A stretch of DNA of 64,000 nt from Adhaeribacter aerolatus. Its GTDB lineage: Bacteria > Bacteroidota > Bacteroidia > Cytophagales > Hymenobacteraceae. Position 1 is the first letter of the stretch. Each line of letters begins with the position of its first letter. Positions 8,963 to 17,812 of the stretch are shown one piece after another. Made by a program: the position numbers and the translations under genes. The stretch is from NCBI RefSeq assembly GCF_007991635.1, contig NZ_BJYS01000026.1:1-64000 (forward strand). Direction: 5' to 3'. A model generated the notes under the pieces. That model made no database searches. It saw only the letters and a list, made by a program, of their open reading frames with translations, and was not told the DNA's origin.

Positions 8963-10909
8963 TTATTTCACCGGCACCAACCGAATTGCCTGTCCGCCAC
9001 TTGGTTTTAAAACGACCTTAATATTCTTCTTACTGTTTACCATCTGCGTAGTACCTTTTACATGCGTACGGGTTTTAATTTCTGCGCCGCCGTCTTCGTA
9101 AATTTCAGCGGTATATTTTCTTCCTTTCTCCAGAAACGTTAGTGGTATTTGCAGGGTGCGGGCATCGTTGTTGGTGATGGTACCAACGTACCACTCATCG
9201 CCACGACGGCGGGCTACGGTTATATATTGCCCAATTTCGCCTTGCAGTACTTTGGTTTCGTCCCAGGTAGTGGGCATGGTTTTCCAGAACGCCAGTTCGG
9301 GTTCGCCCTGGTAGCGGCTGGGCGTATCGTACCAGTACAGCCATTGCAACGGACTGAAATAAACCACCGGCAAAGCCAACTGGTGCGTGGGCGTGGTTTT
9401 CAGGACGCGGCCTTTAAAGCCAAATTCTTCGCGCTGGAAATAACAGAAGGTATAATCGGCGGGGCCGGCCAGGAAGCGGGTAAAAGGCAAAACGGTATTA
9501 TGTGTGGCATCCGGAAATTCTTCGTTGCCCCGGATTCCTTCTTGCGTCATTAGGTTGGGGTAAGTGCGGCTGAAACCGGTGGGACGGTAATCATCGTGAA
9601 TATTAACCATTAAATTGTACTCAGCGCATTTTTTTACGGCATCGTGTAGCCAGGTAGTCCAGCGGTGGGAGCCGGTATGTACAAACCCGAATTTTATGCC
9701 CGCTACGCCCCAGCTTTTGTACAAAGGCAAAATAGCGTCGAGTTGCCGTTCCAGTGCCCGATGGTTTACGTACAGTAAAACCCCAATATTTTTGCTTTTG
9801 GCGTAACGAATGGCTTCCTGCAAATCCAGGTCGTTTTTGGGGTTGCGGCGCGGGTCTACGTTTACCTTGGTCGCATCCGAAGCTATTTCGTTTTCGTGGC
9901 CGTACCAGCCAGCATCAAAATGAATATAATCCAGGCCTTGCTGCGCCGCAAAATCGACGAGAGATTTGGCCCCAGCGGTAGAAAGCGTGGTTTCGCGAAT
10001 TACTTTGCCGGGCTTAATCCAAATGGTATCTTTCAGCCGGGAAGGTGGGTTCAGGTTCAGAAATATGGCGTTATGCTGAAGTAAAGCTATAGGTTTTTCG
10101 GCTACCATAATTACCCGCCAGGGAGTTGCAAACGGAGACGTTTCGAGTACGGGACCGTCCAATTCGCTTACCAGTACGTTGGGCGCCTGTAAGGCCAGTT
10201 TCATACGGGTATAATTTACCAGGGCGGCTTCACCTATGCTGGCGTATAATTTATTCGGCAGCACCAAAGTTAGCGGCCTTTCGGTGGTTCCGCTCCAGTT
10301 TTCTAAAGGCTGTAGTTTATATTCGGCCTGGGAGTGGGCTGCGGTATAAGCCTGGGTGCCGGCTGGTAAAGAGAACTCCGTCTTTTCCGCAATAATTTCA
10401 AAATTCTGGAACGAGAGCTGTTCCGGAATGCGGTAACAAAAGGCCAGCCCTTCGTTATAGGCCCGCACCATTACCTGAAAATAGCGATTTTTCTCGGAAG
10501 TACTCTGCAGGTCCAGCACCAATTCCTGGTAGTGGTCCCGGATTTTATTTTGTTCGCCGTAAACGGGTGTCCAGGTAGTATCTTGGGTGGCCGTATGCGT
10601 TTCAATTATTTTCAGGTTCTGCATAAACCGGGGCATACCTTTTAGTCGCAATTGCAATCCGGCATTGCTTATTACGGGTTTTCCGGCGTAGGTTAAGGAA
10701 TACACCAGGCCATTCTTATCAGCCGTTTGGGAAGAAAAAACAGCCACTACTTTGCCGTCCGGCGATTTTATTTGGGCCGATGCAGGAGTGGTTTGCGCAA
10801 AAACTATTCCGGGCAGAAACAAAATCAGGAAGAACCAAAAAATCCGGAAGTGGAACTTTATGACAGCGATATTTTCGGGAAGCGGCAGCAATGATGGCAG
10901 TTTTATCAT
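8963..10909 (-). CDS. Glycoside hydrolase family 97 protein, secreted
   Basis: I place the start at the ATG ending at 10909, giving 648 residues, because the segment after it is a signal peptide (FWFFLILFLPGIVFAQ). The open frame extends further upstream but that stretch does not look like secreted protein. The order is an N-terminal beta-sandwich, a TIM barrel with DYIHFDAGWYG and IHDDYRPTGFSRTYPN, the EGIRGNEE motif near 452-460, and a C-terminal beta domain. GH97 enzymes are exo-acting alpha-glucosidases or alpha-galactosidases in the periplasm. Where retaining members carry the nucleophile Asp, this protein reads KFGF (near 403-406), so it may belong to the inverting group. No SusC/SusD pair is adjacent. 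Confidence 0.88.
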   Translation of the reverse strand: MIKLPSLLPLPENIAVIKFHFRIFWFFLILFLPGIVFAQTTPASAQIKSPDGKVVAVFSSQTADKNGLVYSLTYAGKPVISNAGLQLRLKGMPRFMQNLKIIETHTATQDTTWTPVYGEQNKIRDHYQELVLDLQSTSEKNRYFQVMVRAYNEGLAFCYRIPEQLSFQNFEIIAEKTEFSLPAGTQAYTAAHSQAEYKLQPLENWSGTTERPLTLVLPNKLYASIGEAALVNYTRMKLALQAPNVLVSELDGPVLETSPFATPWRVIMVAEKPIALLQHNAIFLNLNPPSRLKDTIWIKPGKVIRETTLSTAGAKSLVDFAAQQGLDYIHFDAGWYGHENEIASDATKVNVDPRRNPKNDLDLQEAIRYAKSKNIGVLLYVNHRALERQLDAILPLYKSWGVAGIKFGFVHTGSHRWTTWLHDAVKKCAEYNLMVNIHDDYRPTGFSRTYPNLMTQEGIRGNEEFPDATHNTVLPFTRFLAGPADYTFCYFQREEFGFKGRVLKTTPTHQLALPVVYFSPLQWLYWYDTPSRYQGEPELAFWKTMPTTWDETKVLQGEIGQYITVARRRGDEWYVGTITNNDARTLQIPLTFLEKGRKYTAEIYEDGGAEIKTRTHVKGTTQMVNSKKNIKVVLKPSGGQAIRLVPVK

Positions 10910-11167
10910 AGTTGCCAAAATTAAAAATAAAACTGTATTTACCAGCTTGACGGTTGCCTTTACCCATCTTGCCGACGTATTCCGCAATAAGTGGTTAAAT
11001 CTTTCTGCGACTGCATTTTTTCTCCAGGAAATTATAAAAGTATTCCCCAGAATTAGCCCCCCCTTTAACCCAGCATCGTAAGTAGGTTTATTATATTGCA
11101 ATATTTTATTCAAACATGCTTTTGGGCTAACTAGCTGTACCAGTCTCGAACTTCTAACCAAATAATT

Positions 11168-12643
11168 ATGAGCATTAAGCTTTTTACCATTGGCGATAGT
11201 GTGGCCCAGGGATTTATGTCGGGAGCGGCAGCCCGCACGGATTTAAGTTTTTCTACCCTGCTTGCCCGTAAGCTGAACCTGACCGATTATCTGTACCCGG
11301 TTTGGGAAGCGGGCGGCTTGCCCTTAAACATGGAAGATGTTTTGCGGTCGTTAAACAAACGATACGGCCCTAATATAAGCGGCCTGGAGTGGCTTACTTT
11401 TTTACCCACCGTAAACCGGGTAATTGATACCAGCGAGGAATATTACGAGCGCGGACCGGGGCGGGCCAATTTGCCTTACCCGGGCAAAGTAAATTATTTC
11501 CACAACGTGGCGGTCCGGGGCTTCGACGTAACCGACTCCTGGAAAGTAACGCCCGAAATAGCCTGGGATAATATTCAAAACGCGGTGCCGCAACCCGGTA
11601 ACGATAAATTTTTAGCCGTAGCGGATGCTTCGCTTTACCGTACGGCTTTAAAAGTGTTGAGCCCGGCTTTAACCCGCACGGCTACCGGCGCCTTTAAACA
11701 AAATTTTTCGCAATTAGAGTGGTTAAAATATCATTGCCAAAAAGAAGGCGTGGAAAATGTTTGTTTGTGGCTGGGTGGTAATAATGCCTTGGGTACCATT
11801 GTGGATTTACAAATCAGGCAAACGCCCGGCGATAAAAGCCCGCTTACCAAAACGCACAACGAAAAAGTAGCCAATCGCTGGAACCTCTGGCACCCCACCG
11901 ATTTTGCCGTGGAATACGAAGAAATGCTGCAGCGGGTACATACTATCATGAGCAACCAGCCCGAGCAAACCGATTGGAAAGTGTTTCTGGGGAATGTGCC
12001 GCTGGTAACTATTGCGCCGCTGGCGAAAGGGGTGGGCCCCACTACCCACATTCCGGGTAAAGGCACTTATTATAAATATTACACCTATGTACCTTTCGAC
12101 GAGGATTTTGCCGTAAAAACCGGCCGCCATTTAAACCTGCAACAGGTACTGCACATCGATGATTGCATACGCGAGTACAATATTATTATTAACCGGTTGG
12201 TAACCCGGTTTAACGAGTTAGCTGGTGGCAAACAACGCTACTTTGTGGTAGATATAGCCACAGCCCTCGAAAACATGGCCTGGAAACGGAACAATGCGCA
12301 GCCCACTTACGATTTTCCGCAATATTTTAGGTTTGTTTATCCCAAAGTAGATACCAAATATTACCACGCCGATAAAGAGGGGCATTTAAAGCAAGGCGGC
12401 ATTTTTAGTTTAGATGGGGTCCATCCCTCGGCTATTGGGCAAGGTTTGGTAGCCACTGAATTTATAAAAGTAATGCGGTCGGCCGGCCTGAACCAACTCA
12501 CGCCTTTCACCGACCAGGAGTGGACGCAGATTTTTAAAAGCGATTCTTTATATTCCCGGCCTATTTCGCTCATGGGCGAAATTTACGACCACACCGATTT
12601 GGCGGAGTTTCTGGTGAAGGCTATTCGGTTTTTAAACCGGTAA
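11168..12643 (+). CDS. SGNH/GDSL-type hydrolase
   Basis: The 491-residue protein begins with FTIGDSVAQG, the block I GDS motif with nucleophile Ser11. It has LGGNNALG as block III, with the oxyanion Asn, near residue 203, and LDGVHPSAIGQG as block V, with the catalytic Asp/His pair near 415-420. These give the full SGNH esterase/lipase triad. No signal peptide is visible, so it is probably cytoplasmic. It is longer than typical SGNH enzymes because of an insertion between blocks I and III. It is transcribed divergently from the GH97 gene across about 260 bases. The natural ester substrate cannot be read from the sequence. Confidence 0.85.
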   Translation: MSIKLFTIGDSVAQGFMSGAAARTDLSFSTLLARKLNLTDYLYPVWEAGGLPLNMEDVLRSLNKRYGPNISGLEWLTFLPTVNRVIDTSEEYYERGPGRANLPYPGKVNYFHNVAVRGFDVTDSWKVTPEIAWDNIQNAVPQPGNDKFLAVADASLYRTALKVLSPALTRTATGAFKQNFSQLEWLKYHCQKEGVENVCLWLGGNNALGTIVDLQIRQTPGDKSPLTKTHNEKVANRWNLWHPTDFAVEYEEMLQRVHTIMSNQPEQTDWKVFLGNVPLVTIAPLAKGVGPTTHIPGKGTYYKYYTYVPFDEDFAVKTGRHLNLQQVLHIDDCIREYNIIINRLVTRFNELAGGKQRYFVVDIATALENMAWKRNNAQPTYDFPQYFRFVYPKVDTKYYHADKEGHLKQGGIFSLDGVHPSAIGQGLVATEFIKVMRSAGLNQLTPFTDQEWTQIFKSDSLYSRPISLMGEIYDHTDLAEFLVKAIRFLNR

Positions 12644-12758
12644 ATAATTAGTTAAAGTAAAAAATGGCGCCAGTCCTAATTTATAGCAGAAACGCTTTTT
12701 ACCAATTCAATATATGCCGGCACTATATTTTTAGGCTTCATTTAATTTTTGTACTTGT

Positions 12759-13169
12759 TTAGAGAAGGGGCAGAAAGAGGGCATAAATCAACAAACCACA
12801 GGATGTGAAGATGTAGGCCATAATTAAAGCACCGCCTACGCGACGTTCGTCGGAGCTTTCGGTTTTAAAACCGGTTAGCGTTTGTTCTATCTGCGATTGT
12901 CGCAACTTATACCATCCGTAAACACCAATCGAAATCACCAGGGCCAAAAATAAAGTAATAAACCGATTTAGCTGTTTATCCTGCCATAACCAGGCACCTA
13001 ATTGCTGGTTAAAAAGCCCCAGCAAAAGAAAGTAAATTGATAAACAGTTTAGGATGAGCAGAATAACAATGGTGAAATAAGCTGCCCACCCGCCATTGGC
13101 AGAAACTGTCCCCGACGGGTTGTTCGCTTCCCGGATGCGGTAGTAGAAATAATAGAAAAAGTTAAGCAT
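12759..13169 (-). CDS. Small integral membrane protein, unknown
   Basis: This 136-residue protein has three clear hydrophobic segments, approximately 28-52, 68-86 and 111-134, and short charged loops. The middle loop is basic and polar (YKLRQSQIEQTLTGFKTESSDERR). There is no recognisable catalytic motif and I do not recognise the family. It lies alone, convergent with the SGNH hydrolase gene, and upstream of it is the SRP RNA terminator. It is probably an inner-membrane protein. Confidence 0.65.
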   Translation of the reverse strand: MLNFFYYFYYRIREANNPSGTVSANGGWAAYFTIVILLILNCLSIYFLLLGLFNQQLGAWLWQDKQLNRFITLFLALVISIGVYGWYKLRQSQIEQTLTGFKTESSDERRVGGALIMAYIFTSCGLLIYALFLPLL

Positions 13170-13300
13170 CGGCAGTATGGTGCAGTTGTCTGGCCAATTA
13201 GTATTAAAGCTGTGTTTTATAACGGCAATAACCGGTATTCGGGTTGTATAAAGGCCACCACTTCATCTAACCCACGTTCATCAGAATAATTATAGAATAA

Positions 13301-13322
13301 AAAAGCCCGGATAAACCGGGCC
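13301..13322 (-). terminator. Rho-independent terminator after SRP RNA
   Basis: A GC-rich hairpin (GCCCGG with CCGGGC, arms 13305-13310 and 13316-13321, five-base loop) is followed on the minus strand by a run of six T. It lies about 35 bases after the SRP-like RNA and would end its transcript. Confidence 0.8.
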
Positions 13323-13354
13323 TTCAGATTCTTTTCATAGTATATTTTGACCAG

Positions 13355-13480
13355 GGCAGGCACATTAACCACGAACCTAGGCGCTATTGTTACAACTTCA
13401 CTGCTACCTTTCGGCTAATGACATTACAAAGATGTCACCGCCAGATACCTAAAGCAATTTTAGTTGGGTAAGTGGCCGGA
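13355..13480 (-). ncRNA. ffs: Probable signal recognition particle RNA (small bacterial type)
   Basis: On the minus strand this stretch has the SRP domain IV hallmark: GCC-GAAA-GGU tetraloop hairpin (plus-strand 13406-13415) directly followed by AGCAG (13401-13405), preceded by UCAUUA. The longer helix closes: GGC(C)AC-UUA-CC at 13467-13477 pairs with GG(U)UAA(U)GUGCC at 13359-13370, and GGCG at 13439-13442 pairs with CGCC at 13380-13383. A terminator follows. SRP RNA binds Ffh and guides membrane proteins to FtsY. Ends are approximate. No protein frame explains this region. A covariance-model match to bacterial small SRP would confirm it. Confidence 0.65.
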
Positions 13481-13590
13481 TTTAACCGATGAACAGACTA
13501 TAAATAGTCTAGAACGGCGCTACTATTTTATATCCGAAAATGATAGTCTGAATAAACCTGTTTTCAATTTCATAAAACGCTACAAACGCT

Positions 13591-14880
13591 TTAAGGTAAA
13601 GTTAGGTCGGTGATGGCCTGGTATACTTGTGCCCGGAATTTATCGCTTAGATTACCGTAGCTGTTAGGGGTTTTCTGGGTGTATAACAAAGCTACTATGC
13701 CATTGGCGGGATCTACCCAGTAAGTAGTGCCAAAGTAACCGCCCCACTCAAAACTACCCGCGGGAATGCCAAACTTAGCCGAGCCTTTAGCCGTGATAAT
13801 CCCGAAGCCTAAGCCAAATTTATTATCGCCCTGGTTTACGTCGCCAATCTGGTTGGTGGTTATCAGTTTTACGGTAGCTGGACCAAGTAATCGTTTGCCA
13901 TTGTATTCGCCGCCATTCAGGAGCATTTGCAGGAAAATAGCATAATCGTAAGCCGTAGACGACAGGCCTGCCCCACCCGAAAAATAAGTGCCATTCACTT
14001 TGGGGTAATCCGGTCCTGCTCCGAAGCGGGGCCTGGCTTTTATTGTATTTTTGGCAGCATCTTCGGCGTATAAAATGGCTAAACGGTTATGCTTTTCGGC
14101 GGGCAGATAAAAATAAGTGTCTTTCATACCCAGCGGTTCAAAAATCCGCTTCTGAAAATACACATCCAGCGGCTGACCCGATAATATTTCGATGAGATAA
14201 CCCAGCACATCGGTGCTTAAGCCGTAGGTGAACTGTTCGCCAGGCTGGTGCATTAAGGGCAGTGTTCCCAGGGTATTCATGGCATCGGCTAGTTTAGCGT
14301 TGGGCGTGCTAATACCACTGGTAACATGGGCTTTGGCGTAAATGGCCGTGGCCTCTTTGGTACCAATAGCGGGGTAACCGATGCCCGAGGTGTGGGTTAG
14401 TAACTGCCGGATGGTAACTTGGCCGCGGGCGGGTACGGTGGTGTAGCTGCTGTCTTTCGGGTTAAATTTATCCAGCACTTTGGGGTTGCGGAAGGCCGGA
14501 ATATATTTAGAGAGGGGATCGTCTAACAAAAATTTACCTTCTTCATAGAGCATCATCAGGCCAATACTGGTAATGGCTTTGGTTTGCGAGGCAATGCGCA
14601 TAATGGCATCGCGTTTGAGAGGTTTTTTATTATCTGTATCGTCCAGGCCAACGGCTTTGTGGTAAACAATTTTACCGTTACGGGCAATCAGGGCAATGGC
14701 CCCCGGCACATAATTTTTTTCGGTATATTCCTGTAAAACCCGATCCAGGCGCTGCAGCCTTTCGGTACTCATACCCACGGCTTCGGGCTTACTTTCCTGT
14801 AATACCGGCGTTTTGGCTTTCTGGGCAAACGTAAAGAGGAAACAGCAGGAAAAAATAAAAGAAAGTAAAAGATGTCGCAT
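13591..14880 (-). CDS. Serine hydrolase, class C beta-lactamase/esterase family
   Basis: I start at the ATG ending at 14880 (429 residues), because it is directly followed by a signal peptide HLLLSFIFSCCFLFTFAQ; 18 more in-frame residues upstream look non-native. The catalytic SxxK is SQTK near residue 98. The second motif is FTYGLS (Tyr-x-Asn position, here YGL), and EWGGYFG is the third block, replacing KTG. The family includes D-aminopeptidases, esterases and class C beta-lactamases; the altered second and third motifs favour an esterase or peptidase over a true beta-lactamase. It is a monocistronic exported enzyme, with a TetR-like gene divergent upstream. Confidence 0.88.
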   Translation of the reverse strand: MRHLLLSFIFSCCFLFTFAQKAKTPVLQESKPEAVGMSTERLQRLDRVLQEYTEKNYVPGAIALIARNGKIVYHKAVGLDDTDNKKPLKRDAIMRIASQTKAITSIGLMMLYEEGKFLLDDPLSKYIPAFRNPKVLDKFNPKDSSYTTVPARGQVTIRQLLTHTSGIGYPAIGTKEATAIYAKAHVTSGISTPNAKLADAMNTLGTLPLMHQPGEQFTYGLSTDVLGYLIEILSGQPLDVYFQKRIFEPLGMKDTYFYLPAEKHNRLAILYAEDAAKNTIKARPRFGAGPDYPKVNGTYFSGGAGLSSTAYDYAIFLQMLLNGGEYNGKRLLGPATVKLITTNQIGDVNQGDNKFGLGFGIITAKGSAKFGIPAGSFEWGGYFGTTYWVDPANGIVALLYTQKTPNSYGNLSDKFRAQVYQAITDLTLP

Positions 14881-15295
14881 AAATGGCTTTTGCTTAAGAG
14901 TAGCTAAAATAAGATTCTGTCTAAAAGATATCATTAATCAGCCGTTATTTTTCTGGGTTTTGTCAAAATAAAATAGTGCCTGTTCCTGAAGAATTGTTTT
15001 TTTCGGCAGCAGCAATTTGCCAGGTAGAATAGGAGGCTGTTTCGTATTTCTGATGTAAGCAAGATCCCGCGCCATACATTACAACTTTTTAAATGCTAAA
15101 CAGCTTCTATTATTATATTTTTTCTATTTTAGCAGGCTGGCGAAAGCCCAGGAAAAATCCAGCATAAACGAATGCAGCAGCCTGTTTTAAATACTAATTA
15201 TTACCTAATATACGGCAACAGAATCCCTGATTTTTATCTCCCATATCTTATAAAAAGTTATATTTGCATTACCTAATGAACGCGCCCGCTGCTGC
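14881..15295. promoter_or_regulatory. Divergent intergenic region with TAnnTTTG box
   Basis: This is an AT-rich spacer between the serine hydrolase and the TetR-like gene. A box TAtaTTTG at 15259-15266 fits the -7 consensus of Bacteroidota primary sigma factor promoters and lies 30 bases before the regulator start. No clear -33 TTG is seen. I see no coding frame or RNA. Confidence 0.45.
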
Positions 15296-15907
15296 ATGAC
15301 ACTGAAAGAGACAATTACCCAGGAAGCACTTACCATTTTTAAAAAAGAAGGATTGGAAAATATATCCGAACCTTACCTTCTGAACAGGCTAGACATTTCG
15401 CAGGCCACTTTTCGCGAGATTTTCAGGAGCATCCCGGACCTGGTAAATCAAGTTATGGAATATGATTTAACTTTACAGCGGAACGAGCATCAGCAAATAT
15501 TGGCTAAATCGCCGAACGCCGTGGAAGATATTATGTGCCTGCTGGTGCATGGCATTAAGCAGGTTAAAAGTACTAATCCGCTGTATTATTTTCACCTGCA
15601 GCAACATTATCCGCAAGCCTGGCAAATAGGCATATCGCATTTATATTCTTATTCTTACCCGCAAATTCACGGTATTATCAACAAAGGCGTGTTGGAAGGT
15701 AATTTCCGGAAGGACATCAATATACCGTTGGTAACTAAAATTATTATGGAGCAGCTTAACATGCTGCTTAATCCGACACTATTTCCGCCCGACCGTTATA
15801 ATTTAGCCGAAGTGTTCCGGAGCATCTTTTTGTATTACCTGCGCGGCCTTTGCACCGATACCGGTGCCCGCCAGGCCGAACACTTTTTTGCCCACAACCA
15901 GATTTAA
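15296..15907 (+). CDS. TetR/AcrR-like transcriptional regulator
   Basis: The 203-residue protein has an N-terminal helix-turn-helix pattern (ITQEALTIFKKEGLENIS, then LLNRLDISQATFREIF, then DLVNQVMEYD) and an all-helical C-terminal ligand-binding part, as in TetR regulators. The recognition helix is less standard than in model TetR proteins (no YYHF-type sequence), so it is a divergent member. It probably represses a nearby or distant efflux or metabolic gene; the divergent serine hydrolase is a candidate target. A strong bidirectional terminator follows the gene. Confidence 0.75.
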   Translation: MTLKETITQEALTIFKKEGLENISEPYLLNRLDISQATFREIFRSIPDLVNQVMEYDLTLQRNEHQQILAKSPNAVEDIMCLLVHGIKQVKSTNPLYYFHLQQHYPQAWQIGISHLYSYSYPQIHGIINKGVLEGNFRKDINIPLVTKIIMEQLNMLLNPTLFPPDRYNLAEVFRSIFLYYLRGLCTDTGARQAEHFFAHNQI

Positions 15908-15935
15908 TCCTGTTAGGGAATATTGCCGGAAAGCA

Positions 15936-15974
15936 AAAGCCGGTTGGTAAAACTTAAGCTTACCAACCGGCTTT
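15936..15974. terminator. Bidirectional terminator between convergent genes
   Basis: A perfect 15-bp stem (15936-15950 with 15960-15974, arms reading AAAGCCGGTTGGTAA and its complement) with a nine-base loop sits between the TetR-like gene and the DUF6952 gene. The A and T ends on both sides let it serve both strands. Confidence 0.85.
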
Positions 15975-15993
15975 GTAATCAATTGGGGTTTCT

Positions 15994-16236
15994 TTAATTT
16001 ATAGAAACGCGTACTTTTTGGGTAAACTCCCGCAGGGCGGTTTTAAAATCAGAACCGTGGTCCTGCATGTGGTTCAGAATCCAGATGGCACCAAATACGT
16101 GGGTTAACTGCTCGCCCTCGTCGGCTCCTTCAACCTCAAAACCCGGCTGTTGCTCTTCCAGCAGCAGTTCTTCGGCGTGCCGCAACGAGTCGATGGTTTG
16201 CGTTTCTACTAACTTTTTAATGGCTGGTATTTTCAT
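15994..16236 (-). CDS. DUF6952 family protein, thioredoxin partner
   Basis: This 80-residue acidic, helical protein (MKIPAIKKLVETQTID at the start, EEQQPGFEVEGADEG in the middle) matches a small family seen beside thioredoxin genes in Bacteroidota. It starts four bases after the thioredoxin stop, so the two form one transcription unit. It has no cysteine and no membrane segment. Its role is unknown; the conserved pairing suggests a link to redox or peroxide handling. Confidence 0.75.
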   Translation of the reverse strand: MKIPAIKKLVETQTIDSLRHAEELLLEEQQPGFEVEGADEGEQLTHVFGAIWILNHMQDHGSDFKTALREFTQKVRVSIN

Positions 16237-16240
16237 AAGC

Positions 16241-16558
16241 TTAGTTCAGTTTGTTAATTAAGTTTACCACGGCTTCTTCTTTGCTGGCGGCCACGGTATC
16301 TACCAGCGTACCGTTTTTAAACACGGCGAAAAAAGGCAGGTTGGTTACGCCGGCAGCTTTGCGGGCTTCGGGGCTTACTTCGGCGTTTACATCTAAAAAC
16401 ACAATGCCTTTAAACTGCTCGTTATCAGCCATACGCTTAAATTTAGGTGAAAACAAACGGCAATTGCCGCACCAGTCGGCGTAATATTTAACGACTACTT
16501 TTTCGTTTTCCGCCAGAATATTATTGAAATCAGAATCGGTTGCTTGAATAACTGCCAT
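16241..16558 (-). CDS. Thioredoxin family protein
   Basis: The 105-residue protein has the active-site motif WCGNC with Cys30 and Cys33, a preceding strand KVVVKYYAD, and the cis-proline segment TNLPFFAVF near residue 76. It is a complete single-domain cytoplasmic thioredoxin; the GN dipeptide between the cysteines, in place of GP, should alter redox potential. It is cotranscribed with the DUF6952 gene. On the minus strand a box TAatTTTG lies 36-43 bases upstream of the start (plus 16594-16601) and fits the Bacteroidota -7 consensus. Confidence 0.92.
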   Translation of the reverse strand: MAVIQATDSDFNNILAENEKVVVKYYADWCGNCRLFSPKFKRMADNEQFKGIVFLDVNAEVSPEARKAAGVTNLPFFAVFKNGTLVDTVAASKEEAVVNLINKLN

Positions 16559-16593
16559 AATAATTTATGTGTTTGTACTTAACTATTTGGCTG

Positions 16594-16601
16594 CAAAATT
16601 A
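16594..16601 (-). promoter_or_regulatory. Putative -7 box (TAatTTTG) of thioredoxin operon
   Basis: This is an exact match to TAnnTTTG on the minus strand, 36 bases upstream of the thioredoxin ATG. No convincing -33 TTG is at the expected distance. Confidence 0.4.
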
Positions 16602-16689
16602 CGAATTATTTATAAAATGCGCTATAATACCGCAAAATGTACAAATATAAATGCTTGATATTGAATAGGTATTAATAAATTCTCTGTTG

Positions 16690-16951
16690 TGCGTAGAGTT
16701 AGCGTAGCGCTCTACGCACTTTTCGGAAAGCCAATCTCCCGATTGGCGTGTCTGGTATTAAAAGATAAGAAGTACTAGTCTTGGTAATCTGCAGTAGAAG
16801 TGGCAAAATAAAGACTATCTTGATTTATTAAACGGTAGATACTTAGCCCGTGCCACAAGGGCATTACAAATACCTATAAGTTTTCTGCTATACGCCAATC
16901 GGGAGATTGGCTTTCCGGAAAATGCGTAGAGTTAGCGCAGCGCACTACGCA
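16690..16951. repeat. Inverted pair of two-hairpin palindromic units (BIME-like)
   Basis: Two copies of the same unit face each other. Left copy: hairpin TGCGTAGAG/CTCTACGCA (16690-16698, 16710-16718), then GCCAATC-TCCC-GATTGGC (16730-16747). Right copy: GCCAATC-GGGA-GATTGGC (16894-16911), then TGCGTAG/CTACGCA (16923-16929, 16945-16951). About 145 bases separate them, with no coding frame. The layout resembles paired REP sequences or a small non-autonomous element. It fills most of the 460-base gap between the thioredoxin and heme-protein genes. Confidence 0.8.
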
Positions 16952-17020
16952 TAACGAGACAATATTTGCCAGTAGTAAGCCGGATGACTTTATAATATAG
17001 CCATTCGGCGTATCAGGAAT

Positions 17021-17644
17021 TTATTCGGGCATCTGTAAACTCTTCCGGCTGCGGCGGCTCAGGCTTTCCAGAATGGCCGGGCGGCTTACCTTAATCTGCC
17101 AACTGCCAATAGCTGCATTTGCTTTAAACCCGGTAGCCTTAAACGCCGGATAAGTTCTCCTTAATTCGGTCAGCGTTGCTTCTGTTACTTCCGGCCCCAC
17201 CGTTCCGTGGCATTTCAGGCACTCCGTTTGGTTTAAAAAGATACCCTTGGTATAAAGTATTTCGGTTTGCCCGACAGTTTCTACCGTAGCCGTATCCGGT
17301 GCCTGCTCAGCCGTGCGGACTACGGTAGCACCATATTTTTGGGCAAGAGCCCGAACTTCGGGGTATTGTTGGGGCGGGTAATTTTTAAGGGCCGCTGTCA
17401 GCCCCCCGGCCTGAAAGACACTGGTGAGCCGCACGTGCAGCAGGCTGTCGGCGGTAAGCACGAGGCTATCGCCTATATGCCGGACTTCGGCCTGCATCCG
17501 GGCGGGCGTTATGCGCTTTACTTTGTGCATTTCGGCTTCCGCCTCCAGTTGCTTCCGCACCGCTAAAGGTTCGGGCCGGAAAAAGAGCAAAAAACTTAGT
17601 AACACCCCCAAAAAGATTGCACCGGCCCAGATTAATTTCCGCAT
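17021..17644 (-). CDS. DUF3365 (Tll0287-like) c-type heme protein
   Basis: I start at the ATG ending at 17644 (207 residues), placing KLIWAGAIFLGVLLSFLLFF as an N-terminal membrane anchor or uncleaved signal. A single CxxCH heme-binding motif, CLKCH, lies near residue 143, after YTKGIFLNQTE. The arrangement, a PAS-like sensing fold followed by one heme c, is that of the Tll0287-like/DUF3365 family, which is thought to sense redox or ligands in the periplasm. It is a single-gene unit with no cytochrome maturation genes nearby. The final 20 residues are basic (SLSRRSRKSLQ). Confidence 0.82.
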   Translation of the reverse strand: MRKLIWAGAIFLGVLLSFLLFFRPEPLAVRKQLEAEAEMHKVKRITPARMQAEVRHIGDSLVLTADSLLHVRLTSVFQAGGLTAALKNYPPQQYPEVRALAQKYGATVVRTAEQAPDTATVETVGQTEILYTKGIFLNQTECLKCHGTVGPEVTEATLTELRRTYPAFKATGFKANAAIGSWQIKVSRPAILESLSRRSRKSLQMPE

Positions 17645-17779
17645 AAAAGTTAAATTTAAAAGATAAGGCCGCAAGTTAAAAAGCCTGCTCCGATTTAGAC
17701 TAAAACCGGGTTAATATTCGTACAGAATAAAGCTATTTTACAGCAAGGCAACTTATAAGCAAACACCAATGTTATTTAT

Positions 17780-17787
17780 TATCTTTG
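17780..17787 (+). promoter_or_regulatory. Putative -7 box (TAtcTTTG) of prfA
   Basis: This is an exact TAnnTTTG match 25 bases before the prfA start codon. It suggests a short leader. No clear -33 TTG precedes it. Confidence 0.45.
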
Positions 17788-17812
17788 TAGTTTAAACCCA
17801 AGTTTTGAAGAA

